A stretch of 24,252 nt of DNA from an uncultured Erysipelotrichales bacterium (GCA_910586805.1 CAJUJC010000019.1:1-24252), one strand, 5' to 3'. Numbered from the stretch's first letter, positions 1-8,120 are shown. Notes: a model not told the origin generated them from the letters alone. Program-made: numbers and translations.

Positions 1-17
1 GATAACTGGAAATGAAT

Positions 18-57
18 AAAGAGAAGTTGTCAGATATACAATTTCTCTTTTTTGTTT
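18..57 (+). terminator. Intrinsic terminator of an upstream gene
   Basis: A 13-bp stem with one G-T wobble (arms 18-30 and 38-50, 7-nt loop) is followed by a T-rich run. Reading frames before it stop at 13-15 and 17-19, so the last codons of an upstream gene probably lie at the left edge, but which frame is real cannot be told. Confidence 0.8.
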
Positions 58-86
58 TAATTATTATAAATAAATATATTAGTTGA

Positions 87-114
87 TTGATATATAGTGG
101 GAAAACAGTATAAT
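87..114 (+). promoter_or_regulatory. Vegetative-type promoter for the PAS regulator and pyrophosphatase
   Basis: TTGATA at 87-92 and TATAAT at 109-114 are separated by 16 bp, close to the sigma-A consensus. A second TATAAT at 173-178 has no convincing -35 box. Confidence 0.5.
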
Positions 115-145
115 AAGTTTTTAAATCGTGTAATTATGTAAATTA

Positions 146-185
146 AACTATCATTTTCTAAGCAAAGTAGTGTATAATGATAGTT
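146..185. promoter_or_regulatory. 10-bp perfect inverted repeat, possible operator
   Basis: AACTATCATT (146-155) and its exact reverse complement AATGATAGTT (176-185) are 20 bp apart, just before the ribosome binding site of the regulator gene. The second arm overlaps a TATAAT. The centre-to-centre distance is about three helical turns, which would suit a dimeric or tetrameric DNA-binding protein, possibly the regulator itself. Confidence 0.4.
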
Positions 186-202
186 ATAGGTGGTGAGGTA
201 TT

Positions 203-862
203 GTGTATAAGCATTTGGAACCTTATGGGAAGATTATAGATTTTTTAGGTATGGCTTTAGGTGATAATGTTGAGATTGCCTTACATGATTTAACATCTAA
301 AAATCAGGAAATTGTTGCCATAGCAAATAGTCATATTTCAGGTAGAGAAATTGGTGCTCGATTATCTAATTTATCTATGCACTATTTACAAACAAAGCAA
401 TATGAAAAACATGATTATGTTATGAATTATAAGACAGCTGGACCAGATGGAAAATTGTTACGTTCAGCGACTTATTTTATAAAAGAAGAAGGTAAAAAAC
501 TACCAATAGGTATGTTATGTATCAATGTAAATATTTCTGATTATGAATATTTAGAAGCTACATTGAAGAAAATATTAGGTATTAAAGAACAAAAAGATGT
601 TGAATTTCAATTAGATAACCCTATTGAAATTTTATCATCACCATTAGATGAAATGGTTGATATATATGTAAAAGAATGTCTTGAACAAATGGGAGTTCCT
701 TCATATTTTCTTATAGAAAGATTAAATGTAGAAGAAAAAATTAAAGTTGTTAAATATTTACAAGAAAAAGGGACTTTTAAAGTGAAGGGTGCTATTGCGT
801 TGGTTGCGGAAAAATTAGCTGTTAGTGAGCCAACAGTGTATAGGTATCTAAAGAAAATGTAA
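203..862 (+). CDS. YheO-like PAS domain and HTH transcriptional regulator
   Basis: A 219-residue cytoplasmic protein with the two-part build of the YheO family. The N-terminal half (about 5-120) is the PAS-like domain: it has the HDL segment near residue 28 and a GRxIGARLSNL stretch followed by a YKTxxPDGK segment. The C-terminal part (about 150-219) is the helix-turn-helix, ending in EKLAVSEPTVYRYLKKM, a recognition-helix pattern. The start is GTG at 203, chosen because GGTGAGG lies 4 nt upstream. Family members are predicted to sense a ligand through PAS and bind DNA; no ligand is evident here. The pyrophosphatase gene begins 16 bp downstream with no terminator between, so the two are probably co-transcribed. 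The inverted repeat just upstream could be its own operator. Family assignment is firm; the regulated process is inferred only from context. Confidence 0.85.
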   Translation: MYKHLEPYGKIIDFLGMALGDNVEIALHDLTSKNQEIVAIANSHISGREIGARLSNLSMHYLQTKQYEKHDYVMNYKTAGPDGKLLRSATYFIKEEGKKLPIGMLCINVNISDYEYLEATLKKILGIKEQKDVEFQLDNPIEILSSPLDEMVDIYVKECLEQMGVPSYFLIERLNVEEKIKVVKYLQEKGTFKVKGAIALVAEKLAVSEPTVYRYLKKM

Positions 863-878
863 GAGAGGATGAATAATA

Positions 879-2519
879 ATGAAAGATGTCGTTTTTGTAA
901 CTGGACATAAAAATCCAGATAGTGATTCTATTTGCAGCGCTATTGCTTATGCTGATTTTTTGTTTAGATCTGGAAGATATAATGCAGTACCTATTCGATT
1001 AGGTGAAGTATCTAAAGAAACAGAATATATTTTAAATAGATTTCATGTAGAAACGCCAGTATTACTTACAACAGTTAAACAAACAGTAGAAGATTTAGAG
1101 TATGATAAAGTGACTGTGTTTTCTAAAGAATTAACTTTAAAAACTGCGTGGGCTTTGATGAAACAACAAAATTTAAAAAGTGCACCTGTTTCTGATGATC
1201 ATAATCAATTGTTAGGATTGTTGTCAACATCTAATATTATTGAAGGGTATATGGATGATTGGGATAGTAAAATTTTAAAAGATGCTAATACACCTGTTGA
1301 AAATGTTATAGATACATTAGAAGCGAGTATTTTATACTTGGATAAAAATTTAAAAACAATTAAGGGCGAAGTTCATATTGCAGCAATGACAGATGGAGAA
1401 GCTATGAAACGTATTCATGCAGGTGATGTTGTTATTGTAGGTGGAGATAGAGAAGAAGCAGTACGTCATATGATTAAAGGACAAGTTTCTTTGATTATTT
1501 TGACAGGTTCTTTAACTGTTGATAAAGAGTTGTTACAACAATGTATAGACAATCATGTGAGTGTTATTTCTACAACTTATAATACTTTTATGGCTTCACA
1601 ACAAATTATTCAATCCATACCTGTTGAATATGTTATGCAAAAAGGTGGACTTGTTACATTTACTGATGATGACACTGTTGATTATGTGAAGGAAGTTATG
1701 ACTGAAACACGTTTTAGAAGTTATCCTGTAACAGATTTTATGGGTAGAGTTGTTGGTTCTATTTCTCGTTTTCAAGTTTTAAATGGAATGAAGAAGAAAG
1801 TCATTCAAGTTGATCATAACGAAAGAGCACAATCTATTGATGGAATTGAAGAAGCAGAAATTTTAGAAATTATAGATCATCATAGAGTAGCTGATATTCA
1901 AACAATAGGACCTGTTATGTTTAGAGCAGAGCCAGTTGGATGTACTGCAACAATTGTTACAAAATGTTATAAAGAAGCAGGAATAGATATACCTCATGAT
2001 ATAGCTGGATTGATGTTAGGTGCTATTATTAGTGATACACTATTGTTTAAATCACCAACTTGTACACCTACTGATACAAAGATTGCTAAAGAATTGGCAC
2101 AAATTGCTGGTGTTGATATTGTTGAGTTTGGAATGGAAATGTTTAGAGCAGGGACATCTTTGGTTGGGAAAACTGTTGAGGAAATCTTTAATCAGGATTA
2201 TAAGAAATTTAGTTTTGATGATATTCGTATAGGTGTTGCTCAAGTCAATACGATGGATATTGAAGGGTTTGCACCATATAAACAAGAAATGTTGGATTAT
2301 ATGGAAAGTGTTGCGAAAAAGAATAAAATGGAATTTGCAATGTTGTTGTTAACTGATGTTATTAATGCAACAAGTGAAGTTTTTGTAGCTGGGCCACATC
2401 CTGAATATGTTGCTGAAGCATTTAAGGTAGAACTTGTGGAACAACAAGCGAGTTTGCCAGGCGTTATTTCCAGAAAGAAACAAGTTGTTCCAGTTATTAC
2501 TGAAGTTTTGACAAGATAA
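879..2519 (+). CDS. ppaC: Manganese-dependent family II inorganic pyrophosphatase with CBS-DRTGG regulatory insert
   Basis: Hydrolyses pyrophosphate to phosphate in the cytoplasm, driving biosynthetic reactions. It belongs to the DHH family: GHKNPDSD supplies metal ligands His10, Asp14 and Asp16, the signature Asp-His-His lies at 333-335, and the C-terminal substrate-binding motif SRKKQ is near residue 530. At 546 residues it is far longer than the 310-residue simple form, because a regulatory insert (about 66-300) splits the catalytic DHH domain: CBS repeat, DRTGG domain (GGDREEAV, then LIILTGS), second CBS repeat. In characterised enzymes of this type, AMP and ADP inhibit and ATP or diadenosine polyphosphates activate through the CBS pair. 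Start ATG 879 has GAGAGG 10 nt upstream. It follows the PAS regulator and ends before a strong terminator. All key residues appear present. Confidence 0.95.
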   Translation: MKDVVFVTGHKNPDSDSICSAIAYADFLFRSGRYNAVPIRLGEVSKETEYILNRFHVETPVLLTTVKQTVEDLEYDKVTVFSKELTLKTAWALMKQQNLKSAPVSDDHNQLLGLLSTSNIIEGYMDDWDSKILKDANTPVENVIDTLEASILYLDKNLKTIKGEVHIAAMTDGEAMKRIHAGDVVIVGGDREEAVRHMIKGQVSLIILTGSLTVDKELLQQCIDNHVSVISTTYNTFMASQQIIQSIPVEYVMQKGGLVTFTDDDTVDYVKEVMTETRFRSYPVTDFMGRVVGSISRFQVLNGMKKKVIQVDHNERAQSIDGIEEAEILEIIDHHRVADIQTIGPVMFRAEPVGCTATIVTKCYKEAGIDIPHDIAGLMLGAIISDTLLFKSPTCTPTDTKIAKELAQIAGVDIVEFGMEMFRAGTSLVGKTVEEIFNQDYKKFSFDDIRIGVAQVNTMDIEGFAPYKQEMLDYMESVAKKNKMEFAMLLLTDVINATSEVFVAGPHPEYVAEAFKVELVEQQASLPGVISRKKQVVPVITEVLTR

Positions 2520-2578
2520 TCAAATAGTCTTTATAAATATGGCTATATGTATAAGAATCAATTTATATGTATAGAAGG

Positions 2579-2617
2579 AAAGAATGGGTAAGAGTTTTAA
2601 AAACCCATTCTTTTTTT
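2579..2617 (+). terminator. Intrinsic terminator after the pyrophosphatase gene
   Basis: An 11-bp stem, AAAGAATGGGT (2579-2589) with ACCCATTCTTT (2603-2613), is followed by a T run. It closes the regulator-pyrophosphatase unit. Confidence 0.85.
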
Positions 2618-2702
2618 GAAAAAGAATTATTATATTAAGTTGTATGATGATGTTTTTTAATGAATAGTGTAAAAAAAGATACAATCATTATCTATAAAGT
2701 TA

Positions 2703-2708
2703 TATAAT
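2703..2708 (+). promoter_or_regulatory. Possible -10 box for the SPFH module
   Basis: TATAAT at 2703-2708 lies 32 bp before the chosen start of the SPFH gene. The -35 position (TACAAT, 2680-2685) is a weak match. Confidence 0.35.
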
Positions 2709-2739
2709 AGAAATATATGAAACAGGGAAGGTGAAGATT

Positions 2740-4032
2740 ATGGGGCTTATAAAAGCAGGAAGTTCAGCTATAAAAAGTACAATGGCTGATCAATGGAAAG
2801 AATTCTTTTATTGTGATTCTTTACCACAAGATATTTTGGTTAAAAAAGGAAAAAAGAGAATCAATGATAAATCTTCTAATACAAAAGGTAGTGAAGATAT
2901 TATTAGTAATGGAAGTGGAATTGTTGTTGCAGATGGGCAATGTATGATTATTGTTGATCAAGGGAAAATTGTTGAATTTTGTAGTGAACCAGGTGAATAT
3001 ACTTACGATAAGTCAACTGAACCAAGTTTGTTTACAGGACCATTAGGAGAAAGTGTTATTCAAACATTTAAAACAATGTGGAAACGTTTTTCTCTAGGCG
3101 GAGATACTGGGAAGGATCAACGTGTTTATTATTTTAATATTAAAGAAATTATGGATAATAAGTATGGGACTCCACAACCCATTCCATTTAGAGTTGTTGA
3201 TAAAAATATTGGATTAGATATTGATATTTCTATTCGTTGCCATGGTGTATATTCATATAAGATTACTGATCCATTGTTGTTTTATGCAAATGTGTGTGGA
3301 AACATTCAAAATGAATATAAAAGAAGTGAAATTGATAATCAGTTAAAAGCTGAGTTATTAACTGCATTGCAACCTGCATTTGCTAAAATTTCTAGTTTAG
3401 GAGTGCGTTACAGTGCATTGCCTGGACACACAATGGAAATGACTGAGGCATTGAACGAAATTTTAAAGAAGAAGTGGAAAGAATTGCGTGGTGTTGAAGT
3501 TTCTTCTATGGCAATGAGTTCAGTCACTGCTGATGAAGAAGATGAAGAAATGATTAAACAGGCACAGCGCACTGCCTTGTTAAGAGATCCTTCTTTAGCA
3601 GCGGCTACTTTAGTAGAAGCGCAAAGCGAAGCTATGAAAACTGCAGCTGGAAATGATGCAGGTGCAATGATTGGATTTATGGGAATGAATATGGCAACTC
3701 AAGCAGGAGGTGCAAATATCCAAGGTTTATATGGAATGAAGCAAGAAACAGTTATGGAATCTCAATCAAAGGTGACTTGGACTTGTTCATGTGGACATGT
3801 GAATACAGGTAAATTTTGTGAAGAATGTGGAAACCCACAAGATAAAGGATGGACTTGTGTTTGTGGTGCAGTCAATAAGGGTAAGTTTTGTAGTCAATGT
3901 GGAACAAAGAAACCTGATGATGTTCCTTTGTATCGTTGTGATAAATGTGGTTGGGAGCCTGAAGATCCACATCACCCACCTAAGTTTTGTCCTGAGTGTG
4001 GGGATCCTTTTGATGATAATGATAAGAAGTAG
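2740..4032 (+). CDS. ydjI: YdjI-like SPFH-domain protein with three C-terminal zinc ribbons
   Basis: A 430-residue protein of the family annotated as virion core protein/YdjI. The N-terminal two thirds carry an SPFH-type fold (about 25-280) and no membrane segment. In the Bacillus relative this domain is linked to membrane-stress complexes with PspA-like and membrane partners. The C-terminus holds three zinc ribbons: CSCG with CEECG (from residue 347), CVCG with CSQCG (about 373-391), and CDKCG with CPECG (about 400-422). The start was moved to ATG 2740, which gives MGLIKAG, the usual N-terminus of these proteins, with GGAAGGTG at proper distance; GTG at 2731 would bury that signal. The next gene starts 8 bp downstream and also carries zinc ribbons, suggesting a working complex. 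The precise role is unknown. Confidence 0.85.
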   Translation: MGLIKAGSSAIKSTMADQWKEFFYCDSLPQDILVKKGKKRINDKSSNTKGSEDIISNGSGIVVADGQCMIIVDQGKIVEFCSEPGEYTYDKSTEPSLFTGPLGESVIQTFKTMWKRFSLGGDTGKDQRVYYFNIKEIMDNKYGTPQPIPFRVVDKNIGLDIDISIRCHGVYSYKITDPLLFYANVCGNIQNEYKRSEIDNQLKAELLTALQPAFAKISSLGVRYSALPGHTMEMTEALNEILKKKWKELRGVEVSSMAMSSVTADEEDEEMIKQAQRTALLRDPSLAAATLVEAQSEAMKTAAGNDAGAMIGFMGMNMATQAGGANIQGLYGMKQETVMESQSKVTWTCSCGHVNTGKFCEECGNPQDKGWTCVCGAVNKGKFCSQCGTKKPDDVPLYRCDKCGWEPEDPHHPPKFCPECGDPFDDNDKK

Positions 4033-4040
4033 GATGTTTT

Positions 4041-5111
4041 ATGAGTGATGTTATTAATTATAGATGTCCTAGCTGTGGTGGAGAAATTTGTTTTGATGGA
4101 AACACACAACAGGTAACTTGTCCTTATTGTGACACGACTTTTGAGTTGGAGACTTTAAAGCAATATGAAGAGTTATCTTGTAAAACGAAGAAAGATGAAA
4201 AATCTTTTGAATTACATCAGCAAGAAAACTTGGAAGGAGTAGTAAGTTATATTTGCGAATCATGCGGTGCACAAATTATAGGTGATGAGAATACAGTTGC
4301 TACATCATGTCCTTATTGTAATAGTCCCATTGTTGTTAATGACAAAGTTAGTGGACAATTAAAACCTGATTATGTGATTCCGTTTCAATTTAATAAAGAT
4401 CAAATCAAAGATAAATTAAGTATATTTTATCAGGATAAGCCTTTTTTACCAAAGACATTTACGAATGAGTCATTTATTGATGAAATCAAAGGTATTTATG
4501 TGCCATTTTGGATATATCATTGTTCAGTAGATGCACAAATGAAATTTAGAACATCAAAACGTAGATATTATAGTAGTGGCAATTATAATGTGACTGAAAC
4601 AAGTTATTATTTATCAACAAGAGAGGGAACGATAGGCTTTGACTATGTCCCTGTTGATGCTTCTTTAAAGATTGAAGATGATAGCATGCAATCTATAGAA
4701 CCCTTTGATTTTTCTAAAAAAGTTGATTTTGAAACAGCATACTTAGCTGGTTATTTGGCTGATAAATATGATGAAGACGAAAAAGTAAGCGAAAAAAAAG
4801 CAGTTCGTCGTATAGAAACAACTACTAAAGATTATTTTGTAGAGACTTTAAATGGTTTGAGTTTGGATCGTATTGAAAACGCCTCTATGCAATTTTATGA
4901 TAAAGAGGTTGACTATTATTTATTACCTGTGTGGATATTAAATTTAAAATGGCAAGAAGATATTTATACTTTATATATTAATGGGCAAACAGGGAAGGTT
5001 ATAGGTAATCTTCCAGTAGATAAAAAAGCTTATTGGGCATATTTTATGAAGGTTTTTGTAATAGCTATGATAATGGTGACAGCAATAGCAATTTTTGTAT
5101 TGGGAGGTTAA
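4041..5111 (+). CDS. Zinc-ribbon protein with a C-terminal membrane anchor (YdjG-like)
   Basis: A 356-residue protein. Two zinc ribbons stand at the N-terminus: CPSCGG with CPYC (about residues 9-29) and CESCGA with CPYC (about 71-92). A long soluble region follows (about 105-325) with a conserved-looking segment DEIKGIYVPFWIYHCSVD; its end resembles domains that report growth at the membrane (LYINGQTGKVIGNLPVDKKAYW). One hydrophobic helix (about 335-355) ends the protein, so the bulk should be cytosolic and tethered. It sits 8 bp after the SPFH gene and 4 bp before a small membrane protein gene, so the three form one operon. The arrangement resembles ydjG-ydjH-ydjI of Bacillus in another order. 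That relationship is inferred from architecture and neighbourhood; function is not established. Confidence 0.75.
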   Translation: MSDVINYRCPSCGGEICFDGNTQQVTCPYCDTTFELETLKQYEELSCKTKKDEKSFELHQQENLEGVVSYICESCGAQIIGDENTVATSCPYCNSPIVVNDKVSGQLKPDYVIPFQFNKDQIKDKLSIFYQDKPFLPKTFTNESFIDEIKGIYVPFWIYHCSVDAQMKFRTSKRRYYSSGNYNVTETSYYLSTREGTIGFDYVPVDASLKIEDDSMQSIEPFDFSKKVDFETAYLAGYLADKYDEDEKVSEKKAVRRIETTTKDYFVETLNGLSLDRIENASMQFYDKEVDYYLLPVWILNLKWQEDIYTLYINGQTGKVIGNLPVDKKAYWAYFMKVFVIAMIMVTAIAIFVLGG

Positions 5112-5115
5112 TCAA

Positions 5116-5418
5116 ATGAAAATACTGAAGTTAAGTTTTATTGTAGTATTCATTTTTTTGATGATAACTCCTATATATGCTACAAGTGGAACATATACAG
5201 ATGGTATGTACTATGTTAAATGTGTAGGAATAGGCTTATTTGTTGGTCTGATTATTGCGTTTATTATGGCTGAAAATCAAAAGAAAAAAATGAATACACA
5301 AAGAGAAGTAGAGCATGCACAAAATTATGTAAGAAATCAAAGTTTTGTTGTGCATAAATCTAATGATTTGTATTTGTATAAAAATGTAAGTAGAGTAAGA
5401 AAACAGACAAAAAAATAA
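5116..5418 (+). CDS. Short membrane protein, probable TPM-family relative lacking the TPM domain
   Basis: A 100-residue protein. Residues 1-22 form a signal peptide ending ITPIYA before TS. After a stub of about 12 residues there is one membrane helix (about 35-53), then a basic cytosolic tail (54-100). The tail has the pattern NYVxxxSFxxxxxxDLYLYxxVSRxRK, which matches my recollection of the C-terminus of larger TPM-domain membrane proteins (YdjH/YgcG type) found with SPFH-zinc-ribbon partners. The TPM domain expected between signal peptide and helix is absent. The start is ATG 5116 with GGGAGG 8 nt upstream; an in-frame TTG at 5095 lies inside the previous gene and has no such site. It follows the zinc-ribbon membrane protein by 4 bp. 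It may be a reduced membrane anchor, or an unrelated small protein with a similar tail. Confidence 0.65.
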   Translation: MKILKLSFIVVFIFLMITPIYATSGTYTDGMYYVKCVGIGLFVGLIIAFIMAENQKKKMNTQREVEHAQNYVRNQSFVVHKSNDLYLYKNVSRVRKQTKK

Positions 5419-5462
5419 GAGAGGATTGAAGTATTACCCCTCTATAAAAATTTAAATATTTC

Positions 5463-5494
5463 ATAAGATCTATATTGATGGATCTTATTTTTTT
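5463..5494 (+). terminator. Intrinsic terminator of the SPFH module
   Basis: ATAAGATC (5463-5470) pairs with GATCTTAT (5481-5488) around a 10-nt loop, then six T. It faces the end of the minus-strand MATE gene. Confidence 0.75.
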
Positions 5495-5586
5495 ATAATT
5501 TGATATATACAAAATTATAAAAAGAAATGTGTTAAAGATAATTCAAAATTATATTTATAATATATCCTTTCTATCTGATAATTTAT

Positions 5587-6921
5587 CTATACCATATGAT
5601 TAATCCATTTTTCTGTTTTCATTCTTCTTATTCCTAATATGAGCCTAATAAGCTGTTCTATTTGACCTATGAAAATAATAATAACAATATCTTGAATTTG
5701 TAAAATAAAAATCATAAAGAATGTTAATGATAAACCTACGCACCATAGGATAATAGAATCAATAAATGCTAAGTATTTTGAATCACCACCAGCTCTTAAT
5801 GCTGCAAAAACAACAACATTGAATAATCTAAAAGCTATTCTTATTGATAAGACTCTAATAATAGCAACAGAAAGATGAAACATTTTTAAAGATGTAACAT
5901 GGAATGTAGAGACAATATTTGGAGCAAAAATTAAAATAAGTATCACACTTACAATAGATAATAAAAAGGTTATTCCAAAAAAATAATCAGCTTCTTTTTT
6001 TGCACCATTATAATCTTGTTGACCTAACTTGAATCCAAACATAGATGTCGCTGCATCACTCATAGCATTTACAACTGTATAAAAGAGATTTACAATTTGA
6101 TTACCAATGTAGTAACAATCCATAACACCTTTTCCTAATACTCCATATGCAACAATAAATAAACTGTTACCAAAACTAAACAATGTTTCATTGATGACCA
6201 AAGGATAAACTTTAAAAAAGATTTTTTTGATAAGTAATCTTGGAATTTTAAACATCTCTTTAAAGCCTCCTATAAATGGTTGCTTTGAATAAAGAGAATA
6301 TCCTAAATACAACAGAAAATGAAGTATTTGTGTTATTGTCATACTAATCCCTGCTCCTTCAACACCCATATGAAGGGAAAACATTAAGAGTTGGTTCATT
6401 ATACAATGAAAAATCACAACAATTATACTAATAAGCAAAGGGATATATGTTTTTTGAACACTGTGATAAGCAAAAGTAAAAGACAGTGCTAATGATGTAA
6501 AGAAAAAAGAAAAACAAGAGTACTTAAGATAATGAAAAGCCTGTTCAATAACATAATGATCATTCATAAATAAAGAAAGTAATTTTGTATTGAAAACTAA
6601 AGATAATCCCCACCAAAGTGATGCATTGATAGTCACAGCAATAAGGCTTAAACCAAAACATTTTTTCATATAATGATAGTTTTTTGCACCGTAGTATTGA
6701 ACAATAAAAATATTTATTCCTGCTGCAATACCAAAAGCAATACCATGCATTAATGCATCAATTTGTAATGCAGTTCCTACTCCACTGACTCCATCGATAC
6801 GTGAAGCCATCATTGTATCAATAAAACCACTTAAACTATTGATAATAGATTGAATGGTAATAGGAATCATCACTTGTCCCATAGTTATATAAAATTTTTT
6901 ATTTGCAATAAATCTACTCAT
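5587..6921 (-). CDS. MATE-family multidrug efflux transporter
   Basis: A 444-residue polytopic inner-membrane protein with about twelve hydrophobic segments in two repeats, the normal size for MATE transporters. These export drugs, toxins or metabolites in exchange for Na+ or H+. Recognisable stretches are the N-terminal GQVMIPITIQSIINSLSGFIDTMM, where a MATE protein has its first helix, and FRLFNVVVFAALRAGGDSKY in the second half, a common MATE signature region. Start ATG 6921 is preceded by AAGGTGA. An intrinsic terminator lies only 17 nt upstream of the start, leaving no room for a promoter, so expression probably depends on readthrough from the SIS gene or on a promoter inside it. Substrate cannot be predicted. 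Confidence 0.9.
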   Translation of the reverse strand: MSRFIANKKFYITMGQVMIPITIQSIINSLSGFIDTMMASRIDGVSGVGTALQIDALMHGIAFGIAAGINIFIVQYYGAKNYHYMKKCFGLSLIAVTINASLWWGLSLVFNTKLLSLFMNDHYVIEQAFHYLKYSCFSFFFTSLALSFTFAYHSVQKTYIPLLISIIVVIFHCIMNQLLMFSLHMGVEGAGISMTITQILHFLLYLGYSLYSKQPFIGGFKEMFKIPRLLIKKIFFKVYPLVINETLFSFGNSLFIVAYGVLGKGVMDCYYIGNQIVNLFYTVVNAMSDAATSMFGFKLGQQDYNGAKKEADYFFGITFLLSIVSVILILIFAPNIVSTFHVTSLKMFHLSVAIIRVLSIRIAFRLFNVVVFAALRAGGDSKYLAFIDSIILWCVGLSLTFFMIFILQIQDIVIIIFIGQIEQLIRLILGIRRMKTEKWINHMV

Positions 6922-6938
6922 AATTCACCTTCTTTCTT

Positions 6939-6969
6939 AAAAAAGATAAGCACCTGAGTGCTTATCTTT
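6939..6969 (-). terminator. Intrinsic terminator between the SIS and MATE genes
   Basis: A perfect 12-bp stem, AAAGATAAGCAC (6942-6953) with GTGCTTATCTTT (6958-6969), 4-nt loop, is followed on the minus strand by a T run. It lies 10 bp after the SIS stop codon and 17 bp before the MATE start. Confidence 0.88.
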
Positions 6970-6978
6970 AAAGGGAGT

Positions 6979-8061
6979 TTATTCAAAAATGTAACTTGCC
7001 ATCTTTTTATGAAAATCTGGGTCACTAGGAATATTTGCATCAATACCTAAATCAGCTGAACATGTTCTTGCAAAAACTTGTAAAGGAACAACAAATTCCA
7101 TAGAAGCAAAATCATGATCATTAATAAATGGGAAACAGAAATCTTTTGTATTAGATGTTTCCTCACTTGTCATTAAGAAGCAGTGTGCATGTCTTTCATC
7201 TTCAAAATAACGTTTTAATTTTTTACATCTTTCATAGTATTGCCCTTTAGATCCCAAATAGAACATATATGTGTCTTGATCAATACAATGATATATACCA
7301 TGCATAAATTCTTCAAGTTCGTAGCATTGTGTACTATATCTTACAGATTCTGAAATTTTCAATGTTCCTTCTAACATTGCAGAGGTACAATTTTCATATC
7401 CAATAATATATAATCTTCTGCATTTTATAAATTCTTCTTTGTTTGCGTTATACCATTCCATTGCTTTTTGAGCAATGAGTGGAATGTTATCACTACTTTT
7501 TAACATACGAGCAATATAATCATCAAAAATATCCTGAGTAATTTTCTTTTGACATAAAGCAACTTTTAATCCTAACAAAGCTAGTGTAGCAATAGAACAA
7601 ATGTATCCTTTTGTCTTAGGACCAGCATATTCTTTAGGCATATCTATAAACAATTGTTTATCAGCATGTTCAAGAATAGGTGTATCTGCTTCTGCTGTGA
7701 CAGCAATTGTTGCTAAACCTTCATGTCTTGCTTTATCTAAACCATAAATAGTTGATGCAGACATACCTGCATGTGAAATGCCAATGACTAAAGTGTTCTT
7801 ATTAAAAATAGCTTCATCTTTAAAATCAATTGGATAAGATTGAAAGACTTTCATTTTTAAAACTTTTTCTATAATTGGTTTAGCAGCTACAGCAGCATGA
7901 TAAGATGTTCCAGACCCAATAATATAGATTTGTTCAATGTTTTTTTGAACAATATAATTAACAACATCATCAAATATTTTTTCTTGATGCTTAACGATAT
8001 GACGGACAGCATCCTTAGATTCTAAAATGTAAGTATACATATCCCATTTTTTTTCTTCCAT
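6979..8061 (-). CDS. SIS-domain sugar-phosphate isomerase/deglycase (GlmS C-terminal type)
   Basis: A 360-residue cytosolic protein with two SIS domains, like the isomerase half of glucosamine-6-phosphate synthase but without the glutaminase half. Domain one carries IIGSGTSYHAA (about 47-57) and the second phosphate-binding stretch GISHAGMSAST (about 94-104). Domain two contains GYENCTSAMLEGTLKISE and the ELEEFMHG motif (about 248-255), where GlmS-like enzymes place catalytic Glu and His. Relatives act on glucosamine-6-phosphate, tagatosamine-6-phosphate or fructosamine-6-phosphates (FrlB, GfrE/GfrF). The start was set at ATG 8061, with AAGGAGG ideally placed; a longer frame to 8097 runs through the promoter. 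It is divergent from a GntR regulator and a mannose-type PTS and shares an operator-like palindrome with them, so it probably processes the phosphorylated sugar that PTS delivers. Exact substrate is open. Confidence 0.85.
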   Translation of the reverse strand: MEEKKWDMYTYILESKDAVRHIVKHQEKIFDDVVNYIVQKNIEQIYIIGSGTSYHAAVAAKPIIEKVLKMKVFQSYPIDFKDEAIFNKNTLVIGISHAGMSASTIYGLDKARHEGLATIAVTAEADTPILEHADKQLFIDMPKEYAGPKTKGYICSIATLALLGLKVALCQKKITQDIFDDYIARMLKSSDNIPLIAQKAMEWYNANKEEFIKCRRLYIIGYENCTSAMLEGTLKISESVRYSTQCYELEEFMHGIYHCIDQDTYMFYLGSKGQYYERCKKLKRYFEDERHAHCFLMTSEETSNTKDFCFPFINDHDFASMEFVVPLQVFARTCSADLGIDANIPSDPDFHKKMASYIFE

Positions 8062-8079
8062 AATATTCCTCCTTTTATT

Positions 8080-8089
8080 TGTATATACA
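8080..8089. promoter_or_regulatory. Predicted GntR operator at the SIS promoter
   Basis: TGTATATACA is a perfect palindrome of the type bound by UTRA-domain GntR repressors (compare the TreR operator core). It overlaps the end of the -10 box and the start site of the SIS promoter. A close relative sits in the same place at the PTS promoter. Confidence 0.6.
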
Positions 8090-8117
8090 TTATACAATTT
8101 ATATATATAAATGTCAA
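8089..8117 (-). promoter_or_regulatory. Consensus sigma-A promoter of the SIS gene
   Basis: On the minus strand, TTGACA (8112-8117) and TATAAT (8089-8094) are separated by exactly 17 bp, a perfect consensus pair. The palindrome TGTATATACA (8080-8089) sits at the expected transcription start. Confidence 0.85.
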
Positions 8118-8120
8118 CAA

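Noticed and set aside
2052..2285. A 77-codon minus-strand frame inside the pyrophosphatase gene
   Set aside because: It is a shadow of a strongly conserved coding region, has no ribosome binding site and no recognisable protein features.
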